This document shows positions 1-11,667 of a stretch of 64,000 nucleotides of DNA, piece by piece. The stretch comes from Sesamum alatum. Its lineage: Eukaryota; Streptophyta; Magnoliopsida; Lamiales; Pedaliaceae. The stretch covers positions 5,285,001 to 5,349,000 of the forward strand of contig JACGWO010000006.1 of assembly GCA_034509735.1 (NCBI GenBank). Reading direction: 5' to 3'. A program made the position numbers and the translations under genes. Each line of letters begins with the position of its first letter. Positions within the stretch are counted from its first letter, which is position 1. The notes under the pieces are model-generated. The model was not told the DNA's origin. It worked only from the letters and a program-made list of their open reading frames with translations, and did not search any database.

Positions 1-10
1 TGAACCATAG

Positions 11-121
11 TACCTGGTTTCGGAAGCCCGGCCAACGAAAAGGCTCTATTTGGATTCGCAATCTGCTCCTGATGGTTCTATTCCGGCGGAGGTCGTGGTG
101 CGACCCCGCCAATCGCCATGA
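11..121 (+). pseudogene. LINE ORF1 C-terminal tail (partial)
   Basis: Reading frame 2 is open from just after a TAG at 8-10 to the TGA at 119-121 and ends in a peptide with VVVRPRQSP. Its stop overlaps the ATG of the endonuclease frame (ATGA at 118-121), the close ORF1/ORF2 spacing expected in a LINE. No zinc knuckle is visible in the piece present. The identification rests on position and overlap rather than on a domain. Confidence 0.45.
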
Positions 122-1023
122 GTTGTTTATCGTGGAACTGTCACGGGATTGGGGCGCCCGGGACAGTTCGACATTTACGCGAACTCATTCGCGTTCATGC
201 TCCCTTATTGGTATTTTTATCGGAAACAAAATGTACCAATTAGAAGGCTAAAAGAATTCGTGATTATGTTAACTATAATGGGGTTTCGGTGGCTGCTGAG
301 GGTCGAGGTGGGGGACTGTTGTTAATGTGGATGAAAGGAATGGATGTATCGTTGCTTAGTTATTCTTCTTCTCACATTTATGTGATTGTGAAGTGGGAAG
401 ATAGAGAATGGAGGTTTACGGGTTTTTACGGAGCACCGAAGGCGGTTTGCCGTAAGTATTCGTGGGATTTTTTACGTAGATTAAAGCTCCACTCTTGTAG
501 TCTGTGGATTTGCTGCGGGGATTTCAATGTTGTTCTGTTTGATCATGAGAGAGACAGTCGGTGCTCTATTCCGTCATGGCAGATGCGCAACTTTCGGGAG
601 GTTTTATGTGATGTTCAACTTGCTGATTTGGGTTTCCAGGGTCCCTGTTATACTTGGTGTAATCGGCGTCTTTGGCCTCATACGGTTAAGTGTCGGCTGG
701 AGCGGGCAGTAGCTGACGCTTGGCGTGATTTGTTTCCCAATTCTGAGGCACATAATCTCCTTACTGCATACTCTCATCATTCTGTTTTACTGATTCGGTT
801 ATCTCCTCAAGTGATTGATTTAGATTCTCCCCCCTCTTTTCCGTTTCGTTTTGAGGCTTCTTGGGCTAGACTAGCGGAGTGTTCGGAACTAATTTTGGAT
901 TCGTGGAACCATGGTGGTATCGGGAGACCTGATTGTGGGGTGTTGGATCGTTTGAACCACTATTCTGAGGTTCTCGAGTTATGGAGCCAGCAACGTTTTC
1001 GAGGTATATCCCGCCGACGTTAG
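118..1023 (+). pseudogene. LINE ORF2 endonuclease domain (inactivated)
   Basis: The frame opens at ATG 118 with SWNCHGIG (first catalytic Asn region) and SETK (catalytic Glu), meets an in-frame TAG at 241-243, and continues to TAG 1021-1023. GDFN, the conserved catalytic Asp/Asn motif of exonuclease-endonuclease-phosphatase enzymes, is at about 520-531. The terminal catalytic SDHS motif reads SHHS (about 772-783), so the acidic residue is replaced by His. In intact L1 elements this enzyme nicks target DNA for reverse transcription. Here a stop codon and a lost catalytic residue make function very unlikely. Confidence 0.88.
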
Positions 1024-1407
1024 TGGTTGGAGCGTCGTATTTGTGATTTAGAATCAGCCAGATGGACTCCTGAGGTTAGCTCTGAACTTTCTGAATGTCG
1101 ATCCGAATTATCTAATCTTTTAGCTGATGCCTCGGTGAAATGGAAACAGCGTACCAAGCAACATTGGCTAGCGTGCGGGGGATCGAAATACTAAGTTTTT
1201 TCATGCTCGTGCCTCTAATCGGAAAAAGATTAACCGTATCTGATTTCTTATTGACGATATGGGGCAACGAATCACGTCTAAAGAAGGTATCCAAAACCAT
1301 ATTTCCTCCTATTTTCATGACATTTTTTCTTCGCCTGAGCCTTCGACGCAGGATCTGCAGTGTGCCTTACGAGGAGTGGTGTCTAAAATTTCACAGAACA
1401 GAATCAA

Positions 1408-2900
1408 CTCCTGACTCATCCATATGAGGCGGAGGAGGTCCGGATAGCGGTCTTTTCTATGGGATCTCTCACTTCTCCGGGTCCGGACGGCTTCCCTCCG
1501 TTCTCTTTTCAACATTACTGGCCGATCGTAGGTAAAGAGGTGACATGATCTGTTTTGTCTATTTTGAACTCATGTTCAATGCCTGCTACTTTGAATCATA
1601 CTAATATTGTGCTGATTCCAAAATTAAGTCTCCGGACTTAGTTTCTCATTTCCGTCCTATTAGCCTATGTAATATTGTTTATAAGATTGTTTCGAAAGTT
1701 ATTGCAAACAGGTTAAAGGACTGTTTAGATTCGGTGATTTCTCCTTCTCAGTCTATATTTATTAGAGGTCGACTTATCACGGATAATGTCCTCTTGGGGT
1801 TTAAGTGTAATCATTTCCTCAAACATAAAAAAACGATCGTAAAGGATTTTTTGCTCTTAAATTGGACATGAGTAAAGCTTATGACAGGCTTGAATGGTCG
1901 TTTATTGAACTTGTGCTTTATCGATTGGGCTTTGCTGCTGCTTTTGTTAAACTCATTATGCTTTGTGTTACCTCTGCTACATTCTCCTTTGTCTTGAATG
2001 GGGAATCATTTGGATTTGAGCAGCCTCGTCGGGAGATTAGACAGGGTGATCCCCTGTCTCCATATCTGTTCATTCTATGCTCAGAGGTTTTCAGTCTGTT
2101 ATTACAGGATGCTGAAGCACGTGGGGTGGAAGTGGCTAGAAATGCTCCCCGGATATCTCACCTCTTGTCTGCGGACGATTCTTTAATTTTTTTCAACGGC
2201 GACAGAAGCTGCAGTTATGGGTATTAGTGCAGTGTTGGCTATATATGAACAAGCCTCCAGTCAGTTAGTCAACTATGTGAAATCCGAGATGGTGTCCAGT
2301 CCAAATATTCAATGTTCACGTCAGCAGAGTTTGGCGGAAATTTTGAATGTTGTGGTGGTTCCAAAATTGACTAAATATCTGGGATTACCATCAGTCATAG
2401 GGCGGGTCAAGGCAGATATATTTCAAGATCTTCGGGAGCGGTTCTCTAAGAGGTTGGTGGGCTGGTCGGATAAACTCTTGTCTTCAGCCGGAAAAGAGGT
2501 ACTGATTAAAGGTTGTTCTTCAATCCATTCCAAATTATGTTATGCAATGTTTCCTTTTTCCAACCTCTCTTCTTTGTGAACTTCAGTCGGCTATGGCTGA
2601 ATTTTGGTGGAGTCATCCGAAACAACGGCGTATTCATTGGGTAGCATGGAAACGTCTGTGTTCGGGTAAGGACAAGGGTGGGCTTGGATTCCGGATGCTT
2701 CGGGAATTTAATCTTGCTCTCTTGGCAAAACAGGGCTGGCGGATAATGACTAACCCGAGTAGCCTCCTTGCTCGGGTCCTTAAAGCACGTTACTTCCCTC
2801 GTACGAATTTCGATGAAGCTCAAGTGGGTTATAATCCGTCGGTTACTTGGCGAAGTATTATGGCTTAGAAGTTTATCACGGATGTAGGATGCCGCTGGAA
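1408..2900 (+). pseudogene. LINE ORF2 reverse transcriptase (frameshifted)
   Basis: Pieces in changing frames spell a plant L1 reverse transcriptase. SPGPDGFPP and QHYW lie around 1475-1520, HFRPISLCN around 1650-1670, LDMSKAYDR around 1862-1890 with the first catalytic Asp, RQGDPLSPYLF around 2038-2070, and the catalytic box around 2170 reads SADD where YADD or FADD is usual, keeping both Asp. Frame changes occur near 1540, 1630-1860 and 2217, and stops interrupt it. Downstream (2542-2868) is the connection region with WWSHPKQRRIHW and KDKGGLGFR, typical of plant LINE ORF2. Confidence 0.9.
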
Positions 2901-3137
2901 GATTGGTGATGGGACTCACATTCGAGTGTGGAAGGATCGATGGTTGCCGAGGCCTTATTTATTTCGCCCTATTTTTGCGCCATGTCAAGATGATGAGAAC
3001 AGATTGATTAGTTCTCTTTTATGTCCTAGTCTGGATGCTTGGGATCAGAATGTATTACAACAACTTTTTTGCGAAGCTGATATTGATTGTATTAATCAAA
3101 TCCCCTTGCCAAGCTCCTCTGATGCCGACCATATCAT

Positions 3138-3660
3138 TTGGCATTACTCTCGGCGCACTCTCGGTTTATGGTTAGGAGTGCATATCTGGTGGCTAGAAGT
3201 GAACTGAAGCGAGTACAAGTTACGTTTGCTGGAACTTCACACTCTAATGTGTCGTTGTCCTGGATTTTTTTGTGGAAATCTTACATTCCTGGTAAAGTTA
3301 AGCATCTTTGTTGGCGGCTGTGTCGTGACATGTTGCCTTTAATGCTGAATCTGCGGATACGCCACGTAAATGTCTCAATTTGTTGTCCAGTTTGTGGTCA
3401 TTATGAAGAGGATGCTAAACACGTTTTTTTGTGGTGTGACTATGCAAGACAATGTTGGGCTTTATCTGGAATTCCTTAGTTATTAATCTCTTATTGGGTT
3501 GGATCCTCTGAAGATTGGCTTCATTTTCTTTCGGTAAAACTAAAAAGTCTTCATTTTGAGCAAGTTATGGTGATTTTATGGGCCGTATGGGGTAATCGGA
3601 ATGTTGTTCTGTTTGAAGGCAAATCTCGGTCTCCACCTACTCTGCTTGCCTTTTGCTAAA
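3138..3660 (+). pseudogene. LINE zf-RVT zinc domain and truncated C-terminus
   Basis: The frame 3138-3479 contains the zinc-binding domain found at the C-terminus of plant L1 ORF2 proteins: WKSYIPGKVKHLCWRL, then CCPVCG, then AKHVFLWC (Cys-x2-Cys ... His-x4-Cys). A frameshift/stop at 3477 is followed by the post-zinc segment (FLSVKLKSL, then ILWAVWGNRNVVLFEG) in another frame to about 3655. The RNase H domain that often follows is absent. Confidence 0.8.
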
Positions 3661-3835
3661 TCTTTTCTTTCATCATTCCAACAAGCAGGGTGTGCAGAAA
3701 TTGTTATATAATTTGTGGTGTTGATCTTCTTTCTGTTTGGACTATTTTGAGTTATTTGTTTCTTGTTGGGTCATTCCCAGCTTGTAAGCTTTGCCATATT
3801 GTTATAAAGGTTTTTCATTTTCAAAAAAAACCATA

Positions 3836-5034
3836 GTATCCTTATTCTATGTTTATGAGATACACAAGCCTTTTTGACTTATTTTGTGTGCTTTTTTTGT
3901 ATTCCCCCCCCCCCCCCCCCCCCGCCCCCCTCAAAAAAAAAGGTATGAAGCTGGAAAAAAAAATTTCCCTTTATTCTACAATCTTTAATTTTTTTTATCT
4001 AAAAAATTATTTTTGGAATATTTGTGGTGTATATATATTTGACTTGGGTATCTTTGACTTATTTTGAGTGATTTTTTTCTATATTTTCATCTATCTAAAT
4101 ATTAAAAAAAAATTATAAATATATTTTCTTAAAAATACGAAAAAAAAAGTATATAAAATTTTGAAGTTTTATAATTTAAATTGAAATATTAAATTAAAAT
4201 CATAGTACAAACATTAACATAGTAAATTCATTTTTCAAGTTTAATTATCTTAACGGAAATAAATGTTAATTAATTATAAAAATTATATATTTTAATTAAT
4301 TTAAATGATTCTTTAATTAAAAATATTTAAATAAATTATCTTTATTTACTATAAATAATATATAAATCAGTATTATAAGTATTAAAATTGAATTTAATAC
4401 TTTTCTTAATTTAAAATTGTTTAAATGAATTATTTAAAAAAATTTAATTAATTATAAAAAAATATATTATTAATTAATTTAAATTATTATTTAATTTAAA
4501 AATATTTAAATAAACTTATTTTCAATTTAAAATTGTTTAAATGAATTACTTTTATTTTAATTAATTTAAAATTTTAGTTATTTTTAAATTAAAAACTAAA
4601 AACTTTAAAAAAAATAAAACATCGTCGCCCAGATGCCCATTAATCGCCCAGATTGAGGCAACAGCGACTAGAGAGGGCTAAGGTGGGGGAGGATGGGGGT
4701 TGATTTTTTGTTAATTTATTTTTTAAATAATAATTTTATTTTTTATATAACATATAATATAATATATATATATATATATATTTAAAATGAATTAAATCTA
4801 AACTCTTGAATTCTTTTTATATAAATTTAAGATCCAATGGTTAAGATTAATGGATCAGATCTAACGACTCTCATATAATTAATAAAGATCCAATAGTTAT
4901 TAAAATAAGAAATAATATATAATAAATAACGACATAATGGTTATTTTAAAAAAAAATTAATGCCATTAATGATTTTTAACGGAGAGGGGCGATTGAGCTA
5001 CATTGGGAGGGATGGGGGTATATATGCATTTTGG
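3836..5034. other. AT-rich intergenic DNA with poly-C tract and (TA)n
   Basis: No gene seen. A C-tract with one G interruption runs from about 3905 to 3930, an (AT)n run lies near 4755-4780, and 4080-4620 is very AT-rich with no coding signal. A G-rich patch at 4681-4703 and a similar one at 4999-5022 may mark the edges of an older insertion. Confidence 0.6.
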
Positions 5035-7100
5035 CCTTACTTTTTAACCATGGTTGTATGTATTGAGGGTTGCAAAATTACTCCCCTAACTAGGAGATTG
5101 GCAATTTTAGTATTTTATATTAGGCAAAATTATAAAATTAATCCTGTATATACGGGGATGTGGCAAAATTGGTCCCGTAACTAAGTGACTGGCAATTTTA
5201 GTTCTTTAGGTTTTCAATTTGTGGCAATTTTGGTCCTTCCGACCAAAAGTGGGCGAAAATTAACAAATTAAATTGGGGCTTAGGGTTTCAGCATCCAAAT
5301 GGACATCCTTTACACAGTCAGCATCCTATATGGATGCTAACGTGGCTCACTGCCCACCACCATTGCTGGTTGCCGGAATTTTTTTCCAGCGAGTCTCCGA
5401 GCACGCACACCATCACTAAACTCGTTTTTTGATGTTGATTCCAGCCATGCAACCATGTTCCAATCGGAGTTCAAACGCACCCCACCCCTAATCGGCCCGA
5501 TTACAATTTTAGATCTATTTTCTCTCTTTTCTTGATTCGTCGTCGTTCGACTTACTCATCGTTCGAGACCACCACAAATCGACTCCCCATCCTAAGGCGA
5601 GTCGATTGCACCCAAGCCTATCCATTTTTGTCCACTATCCGGCTGGTTCTCTCCGCTTTCATTTTCGCCACTTTTTCATCGGCCTGCCACTATTTTTCCG
5701 CCATATCTTCACCTTTATCGATCATATCGCCGGCAGACCACCACCCCTATGTTCGCCTTCCCATGGCGCACACATCCCTCCCATCAATTTCCGTCAATGA
5801 CGCCGTCGTCATGGCCTCCTCATCAGTTGACTTCCCCCCTTTCTTCTTTGTGAGGATGAGGTAGGAAGAGAGTGCTTTTCTTTTTCCGCCCATTTGTCCT
5901 GCCCAACATCCACGTAGGATGCCATGTGTTTTAGTCAAGTCCAGTTGGAAGGCAAAATCCTAATCCCCAATTTGTCCGATTAATTTTTGGTCATTCTTGA
6001 CCGAAAGGACTGAAATTGCCACTAAATTCAAACTTATAGAACTAAAATTGTCAGTTCGGTACTTATAAGATCAATTTTGTCGAACCCCCTTATATACAGG
6101 ACCAATTTTGTAATTTTTTCTTTATATTATATATTTTAGTAATTTTGGTCCTTTCAATCAAAAATATCATAAATTAACAAATCAAATTATGACTTAGGGT
6201 TTTGACGTCCAGATGGACTACTTTGGCAAGGGGCTGAAATTGTGTGTTTGCTGAAGAAGAAATGTGATCTTCGTCATTGAGGCATTTGAGCGAACAGCCT
6301 CAGTTCATGATCCATTGTCCACTCAAGACCAAAAGCATTCATGCCTCCTTAAATTGATTAAACTAAACCATCAATTAAAGAGGAGAATATAAAGCATTAA
6401 TGTCCTCGATTTGCAACCGTCAAGTTTAAAGGATTGATTAAAAACTTACATATATACAAAGAAGAAGAAAGGAAGAAACAAATAACAAGAATTGATGCTT
6501 TTCTATCCAAGTTCCACTGAAAGATGATAGGAGAAATAAGAACCCACTAGAAAAATTAATCTCTAACCTGCAATTTTCTGGTATTAAATCGGGAGAAAAT
6601 CTTTCTCAATAGATTACAAGAGATTCTAGGCACCATAAAGTACAAGACAACGTTAGAATCTTCAAACCTTTTTTCTCCAATCGATTTATGGTTCGTAATA
6701 TTCCCAGGTCTTTGTCCGGCCCATTTCCCATCAAATACTCAATTTCAACCCTAAAGAGGTGGATTCGTTCGGAGGGGGAAGGGAGATTTTAAGGGTTCTT
6801 TCTTCATAATTTGGGAATTAACAAATGAATATGATTTTAACAGTAAATTAATCCTTTTTTCCCTCCCTGTTCCGCGTTAGCATCTATGCAAGATGTTGAC
6901 TGTGTAAGTGATGTTCATCTAGACGTTGAAATCCTAAGTCCTAGTTTGATTTATTAATTTCCGGACACTTTTGACCGGAAGGACCGAGATTGCTATAAAT
7001 TTAAAACATAAAAGGACTAAAATTGCCAGGCCCATTGTTACAGGACTAATTTTACCACCCCATACATACAGGACTAATTTTATAATTTCGCATGTGTTTA
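5035..7100. mobile_element. Outer MULE-like element, split by a younger relative
   Basis: The left arm at about 5035-5122 plus 6130-6230 is an inverted copy of the right arm at about 6890-7100: the lines about 'aattttggtcctt', 'taacaaatcaaattatgacttag' and a 'gacgtccagatgg' block recur in reverse complement at the right end. The inner element (5123-6120) interrupts it. Arms of roughly 200 bp, element size of about 1.07 kb once the insertion is removed, and sequence kinship to the inner element all fit a non-autonomous Mutator-like element. I could not fix its exact ends or target duplication. There is no transposase frame. Confidence 0.65.
5123..6120. mobile_element. Non-autonomous MULE with 9-bp target duplication
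   Basis: The 998-bp element is flanked on both sides by the exact 9-mer TTTATATTA (5114-5122 and 6121-6129), the target duplication size of Mutator-like elements. The first ~190 bp (starting GGCAAAATTATAAAATT) match the reverse complement of the last ~190 bp (starting GAAAAAATTACAAAATT) along their whole length with moderate divergence. The interior, about 5330-5930, is clearly richer in GC than its surroundings. No transposase is encoded. A GC-rich interior between MULE arms is the layout of a Pack-MULE that captured host sequence, but the donor is not recognisable by eye. Confidence 0.85.
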
Positions 7101-8340
7101 TGTTTACACAAATATTTCATTTGGATTTTCATTATTATGAACTTTTTTTATTATGGAGCATGCATTTATCTCTATAAAATTTACTAAATAACATATCTCA
7201 AGATATTTACTATTTTAAAAGAAAATATCTTATCAATTTGATTACTAACATTGTTTATGCATCACATCAACTATTATTATTATAAAATATATTGTATTAT
7301 TTTAGATGCGAATCTTGAGAACAACAAATTTATTTACAATATGTAATTTTATTTTGAAAATATCAACAAAAAATAGAAGCAGTCACAATATTAGGAGTCC
7401 TTATAATTTTTTTAATTATAAAAAGAATAGATAGTTTCAACTCGAGTCATCCTACAGATCAAAACATGCCTTCAAAAACATGACTTAATTACATGAATAC
7501 TTACAAATTACCCATCAATACAATCTTCGTATTGTCCTTACTAACTAAGTGGAAGTAACTCATTTTTACCATTTGATTGACCAATAAGTGTTCGACATCT
7601 TTTATAGTTGGGATAATTACATGTATGCCCCCTGACATATGGTTTCTTTACACAACTATCTTTACCTTTTTAGATAATTATACATACACCCATCAGTGAC
7701 GTCGACATTATTTACACAAATCATTACTATTTTTGAAAAATTACACATACACCACACAAAAACTTCAACATCATGCCACAAACTATCTATATTTTTTAGT
7801 TATTAAGAGTAGTTTTTAATTATAAAAAAATAAAAATAATTTATATAAACAGACCACAAACTAGAGGTGTAAATATAATTATTTCTCTATTGTTTTAGTT
7901 CTAATATTTGATTTAATGTTTGAGGTCGCTTTTGACCCATTTCCGACATACCCCCAACACCAAAACCCTACTTGTCTTAATTTCCTCTTTACAATCATAT
8001 TTGTGGCCTTTTCAATTGGTTCCTAAAATTTAAGTATCGTCTCTCCAGTGAAATTCTAAAATAATTTTTCCATTTAAAAAGGTGAATCATTGGTAATATC
8101 TTTAAAACACCCACTTGAAAATTTTTATTATGATTAAATACCATAATTAAAAGGAAAAAAATTACGACAAATATATACTAATGGACAAAAGTTATTAGTT
8201 GTTGTTTTTGCAAGTGATGTTAAAATATTAGCTATGACTCAAAACCATGTGAATGTTGATTAGTTGGGGTTAAAACTTAAATTTTCGCATCAATTTTATT
8301 TGACTTTGGTAAATAGTATTGATACTGTATAATTCGTTTT
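7101..8340. other. Intergenic DNA with foldback-element debris
   Basis: No gene seen. 7616-7890 carries diverged inverted motifs ('gggataattacatgta' near 7610, 'gtgtaaatataattat' near 7867) like the foldback elements found elsewhere in this window. 8190-8340 resembles the right half of the CACTA-like repeats at 44174 and 47416 ('gtttttgcaagtg', 'aaacttaaattttcgca'). Confidence 0.5.
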
Positions 8341-8347
8341 TTTATAA

Positions 8348-8625
8348 GGAAAAATTATAATTTTAGTCCTGTAACTTAGGTGGTGGTATTTTTTATTTTG
8401 TACGAATTAATTTTCACAATTTAGTCTTGTAATTTTATAATTTTGGCAATTTTAGTCCTTTGCGGCCAATTCGGCCAGAAATTTCATGTGACTTGCACAT
8501 CACCCAATTAATTTGCAATTTTAGTTTTATAAATCAATTCATGTAGGACCAAAAATGCCAACTTTCCTAAATTACAGGACTAAAAATGCCAATGCCGCCT
8601 AAGTTACAGGAGTAAAATTATAATT
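8348..8625. repeat. Inverted-repeat MITE related to the MULEs
   Basis: The left end 'aaattataattttagtcctg' followed by 'taacttaggtggtgg' is mirrored at 8590-8625 ('gccgcctaagttacagg' then 'agtaaaattataattt'). The two ends would fold into a hairpin. The inner motif 'ggcaattttagtccttt' is shared with the MULE arms at 5123-7100. About 280 bp; noncoding. Related fragments continue to about 8820. Target duplication not found. Confidence 0.6.
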
Positions 8626-9667
8626 TAATTGGATCATGTTCAAATCACATGCAATTTTCAAGCCAATTAGATGAAAATTGACAAATTTTTAAAATTACAA
8701 AACTAAATTGCCAAAATTTGAAAGGTAGACGACTAAATTGTTAAAATTAATATTTTATACAGAACCAAAAATGTCATCCCCATAAATTATTGGGATCAAA
8801 ATTGCGTTGTTCCCTTTTTTTAATAAGCCCTCGCACTAAATTTCATGGAGAATATAGTATATAATTAAAAAGAAAGAAAATAACAAGTAGGCCAAAAAAT
8901 AAAATTAATGTATCAGTATCTATACAGAAATCAAGACTAGATGAATTGGAAAAAAGCAACAAAACAAGACCAACATTTAAGTTATAGTACATGATAGTTT
9001 ATTTTTTAATTTACAAATAAATATATATACATTTGGCACTTGATACCAATATCTTAAAACTCAGTCCGGATCAATTGATCGGGCCGGTAGAACCGTCACC
9101 CAGTCGATAAAAAGGTCTAGTGCAATCCATAAAATCAACTTAGCATTAAAATCGTTCTATTTTTTTAAAATCGTTCGAACCGCCGATTGAATGGTGACCC
9201 CCCAGTGACAAATCAAGTGAACTTGTCGGGTCATTAACTTTTCAAAAAAATTTCAAAAATTGATACAATTAAAAATTGAACATTTTATATAAATATTAAG
9301 AAAATACCAAAAACTCAACACCTACATTATAAAAATTATTTCAATTATATATTTATAACTGAACAAACTCATTAAGCCCATAAACTAATTAAAGTTTTAT
9401 CTCCTATGATTACCTAAGTTGCTAATTAAATAATTAATAGATAAAATTTATATATCATTTTAAAAATGGGGGTGCTAACTATTTATTGGTAATACAATTT
9501 AGTTATAACTTAATAATAATGGTAAATAGTTTGTTATTTTGGTTATTTACGCAATTTTTCTATTTTTATTCATGACTTAAAAATTTTAATTTACTCATTT
9601 TACTATCAAATTTTGAGATACTTTTAATTCTAACATTAACTTAAAACTTATTTTTGTTATGACATCA

Positions 9668-11614
9668 CACAACAAAAAAATGCGGAATTTTGGAGGGTTT
9701 AGGAACGGTTTTTAGTAGTTGGACACTGTTGGACCGGCATTTGGAACGATCGTGGAACGGAGTCCCTCCGTCGTAATAGATGGAGTTCCTAAATAGTAAC
9801 GAATTTTGTATCACTTGTTCATAAACTGTTCCTAAATACGTTTGACTATCTAAAAATGTAAATTCTCTTTTTAGAACACTTTTTTCTTTTTGGAACGGTT
9901 TTTTTTACATGTTTTGGAACGGTCATTGTAACACTATGTACATAAATTTGAATGTAAGAAAGACGCATGTTCCCACTCTTTAGAAATACATTTGGCAATG
10001 TTCTTGTATGTTCGAGTGACATATTTTGGAATGGGCATCGGAACAATTTGAACCTTCCATTGAAATATACTTTGGAACTGTTGTATCTTTTATTTGGAAT
10101 ACATGTTTAGGACGGTTGTAGGATTCATTTTGGAATGGCTACGATATTTAGTCATTAAATTTGGAACAATATTTATTTTGTTTAAACACATTCACAAACC
10201 GTTGAAAAGCCCATTCTTAAATTATATATTTATTAAAAAAATATCTTTTTTTATTTTGAAATAATAATTGTATAATTATAATTGATTAGTAAAATTAATT
10301 ATTTTAATTTAATTTGATTAATTAACTAAATATTGAATAATGAAATGCAATTAACATAAAAAATGGATAATTATGGAAAATGTTATTATATTAATATAAA
10401 AATTTTACATTTACAAATATATCTATTTAAATTAATTAAAAAAAACTAATCTACACCCCACCCCCCTCATGAGCATGGTCCTGCAGACTTCATCGACTTC
10501 ATTATACTCATTATGTTTATCATCATCATCTCTAGCGGACCATTCGATCCTAAAATAATTTGAAATTTACATAAAATTTTCAAAAAATTACAGAATTAAA
10601 ATTACATAGAATTGTCAAAATTCACATAAAATTCCCAAAATTACAGCAAGAAAAATTATTTTCAAGTTATGAAAATTTGCATAAATAAATTCTCAATTCC
10701 CAAAAATTGAAGAAAATTACATAAAGTTCAAAAAAATTAAGGAAAATCATTATTTTCATAAATTTATACAATGAGTTCTACATTAATTTCATCAACAATT
10801 AACCAACAATTAAACATACAATTAACCAATTATTATATCAATTCATATCATAAATGTATTTTTATTTCATATCAATACTAATTCACCCAACAATTAGAAA
10901 ATCATAAAAAACAAATGCATTTCAAAAAATCGCAAAGAAAATGCATTTTCAGAAAAACTGCAGAAAAATATCATAAAATCGCAAAAGAAGATGCATTTCA
11001 TAAAATTTCAGTATTTCATAAAATATTGCAGAATATTTCTGAAAATTTCAGAAATATTCTGAAATTTCAAAAAAAAAATTAATATTTCATAAAATTATCA
11101 ACTACAAAAAAAAATGAAAAAATTTCCAAAAAAATGTATTTTTAAATACAGAAAAAATTGCAAAAAAATGCATTTTCAAATCAGAAATTTTTTTTATAAC
11201 AAAATGCACTTTTAAATACAGAAAAATCAAAAAATTGCCAAAAGAATAAAAAATATTGCAAAACATTTCAGAAACTCTCCAAAAAAAACACAAAAATCCA
11301 CAATATGCATTTTTTTTTATAAAAAAAAATATCCGTCCACCATGCATTTTTGAAAAATATCCATAATATTCACAAAAATCTCAATATCCACAATATTAAC
11401 AAAAATCACAATATCCACAACCACAATAATAGTAACATTTAGGGGGTAGACGGAGGTGGAGTAGGCAGGCGGGAACGGCGCGAACGAGGGGACGGCGAGA
11501 GCACGTGGCAACGGAGGTGGGAACAAGGGGAGAATTTGAGAGAGAGAGAGAGAGAGGAACGAGGGGGAGGCGGAAACGGCGAGAGGAGGAGGTGGCGAAG
11601 GCGGGAACGGGGGA

Positions 11615-11667
<53 letters not shown>

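Larger units (their letters stand above)
1..3835 (+). mobile_element. L1-type LINE retrotransposon, degenerate
   Basis: A non-LTR retrotransposon on the plus strand. In order it carries the tail of ORF1, an AP endonuclease, a reverse transcriptase, a zf-RVT zinc domain and a short A-run at 3823-3830. The order is that of plant L1 elements. The coding sequence is broken by stop codons (241, 1021) and several frameshifts between 1024 and 1860 and again near 2217, so it is dead. No RNase H domain follows the zinc domain; the tail conserved just after zf-RVT (around 3540-3655) runs straight into a 3' untranslated stretch. The left end lies outside the window, so target duplication and full length are not known. 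Confidence 0.9.

Noticed and set aside
1..17. 'aaccatagtacct' at the window start resembles 'aaccatagtatcct' right after the LINE A-run (3828-3841), as if the LINE were flanked by a target duplication
   Set aside because: The match is imperfect, and ORF1-like coding appears to start immediately after it, so the element probably continues left of the window. Needs sequence to the left to decide.
5532..5864. 110-codon frame in the MULE core
   Set aside because: No recognisable domain and no codon signal; kept only as possible captured DNA, not as a gene.
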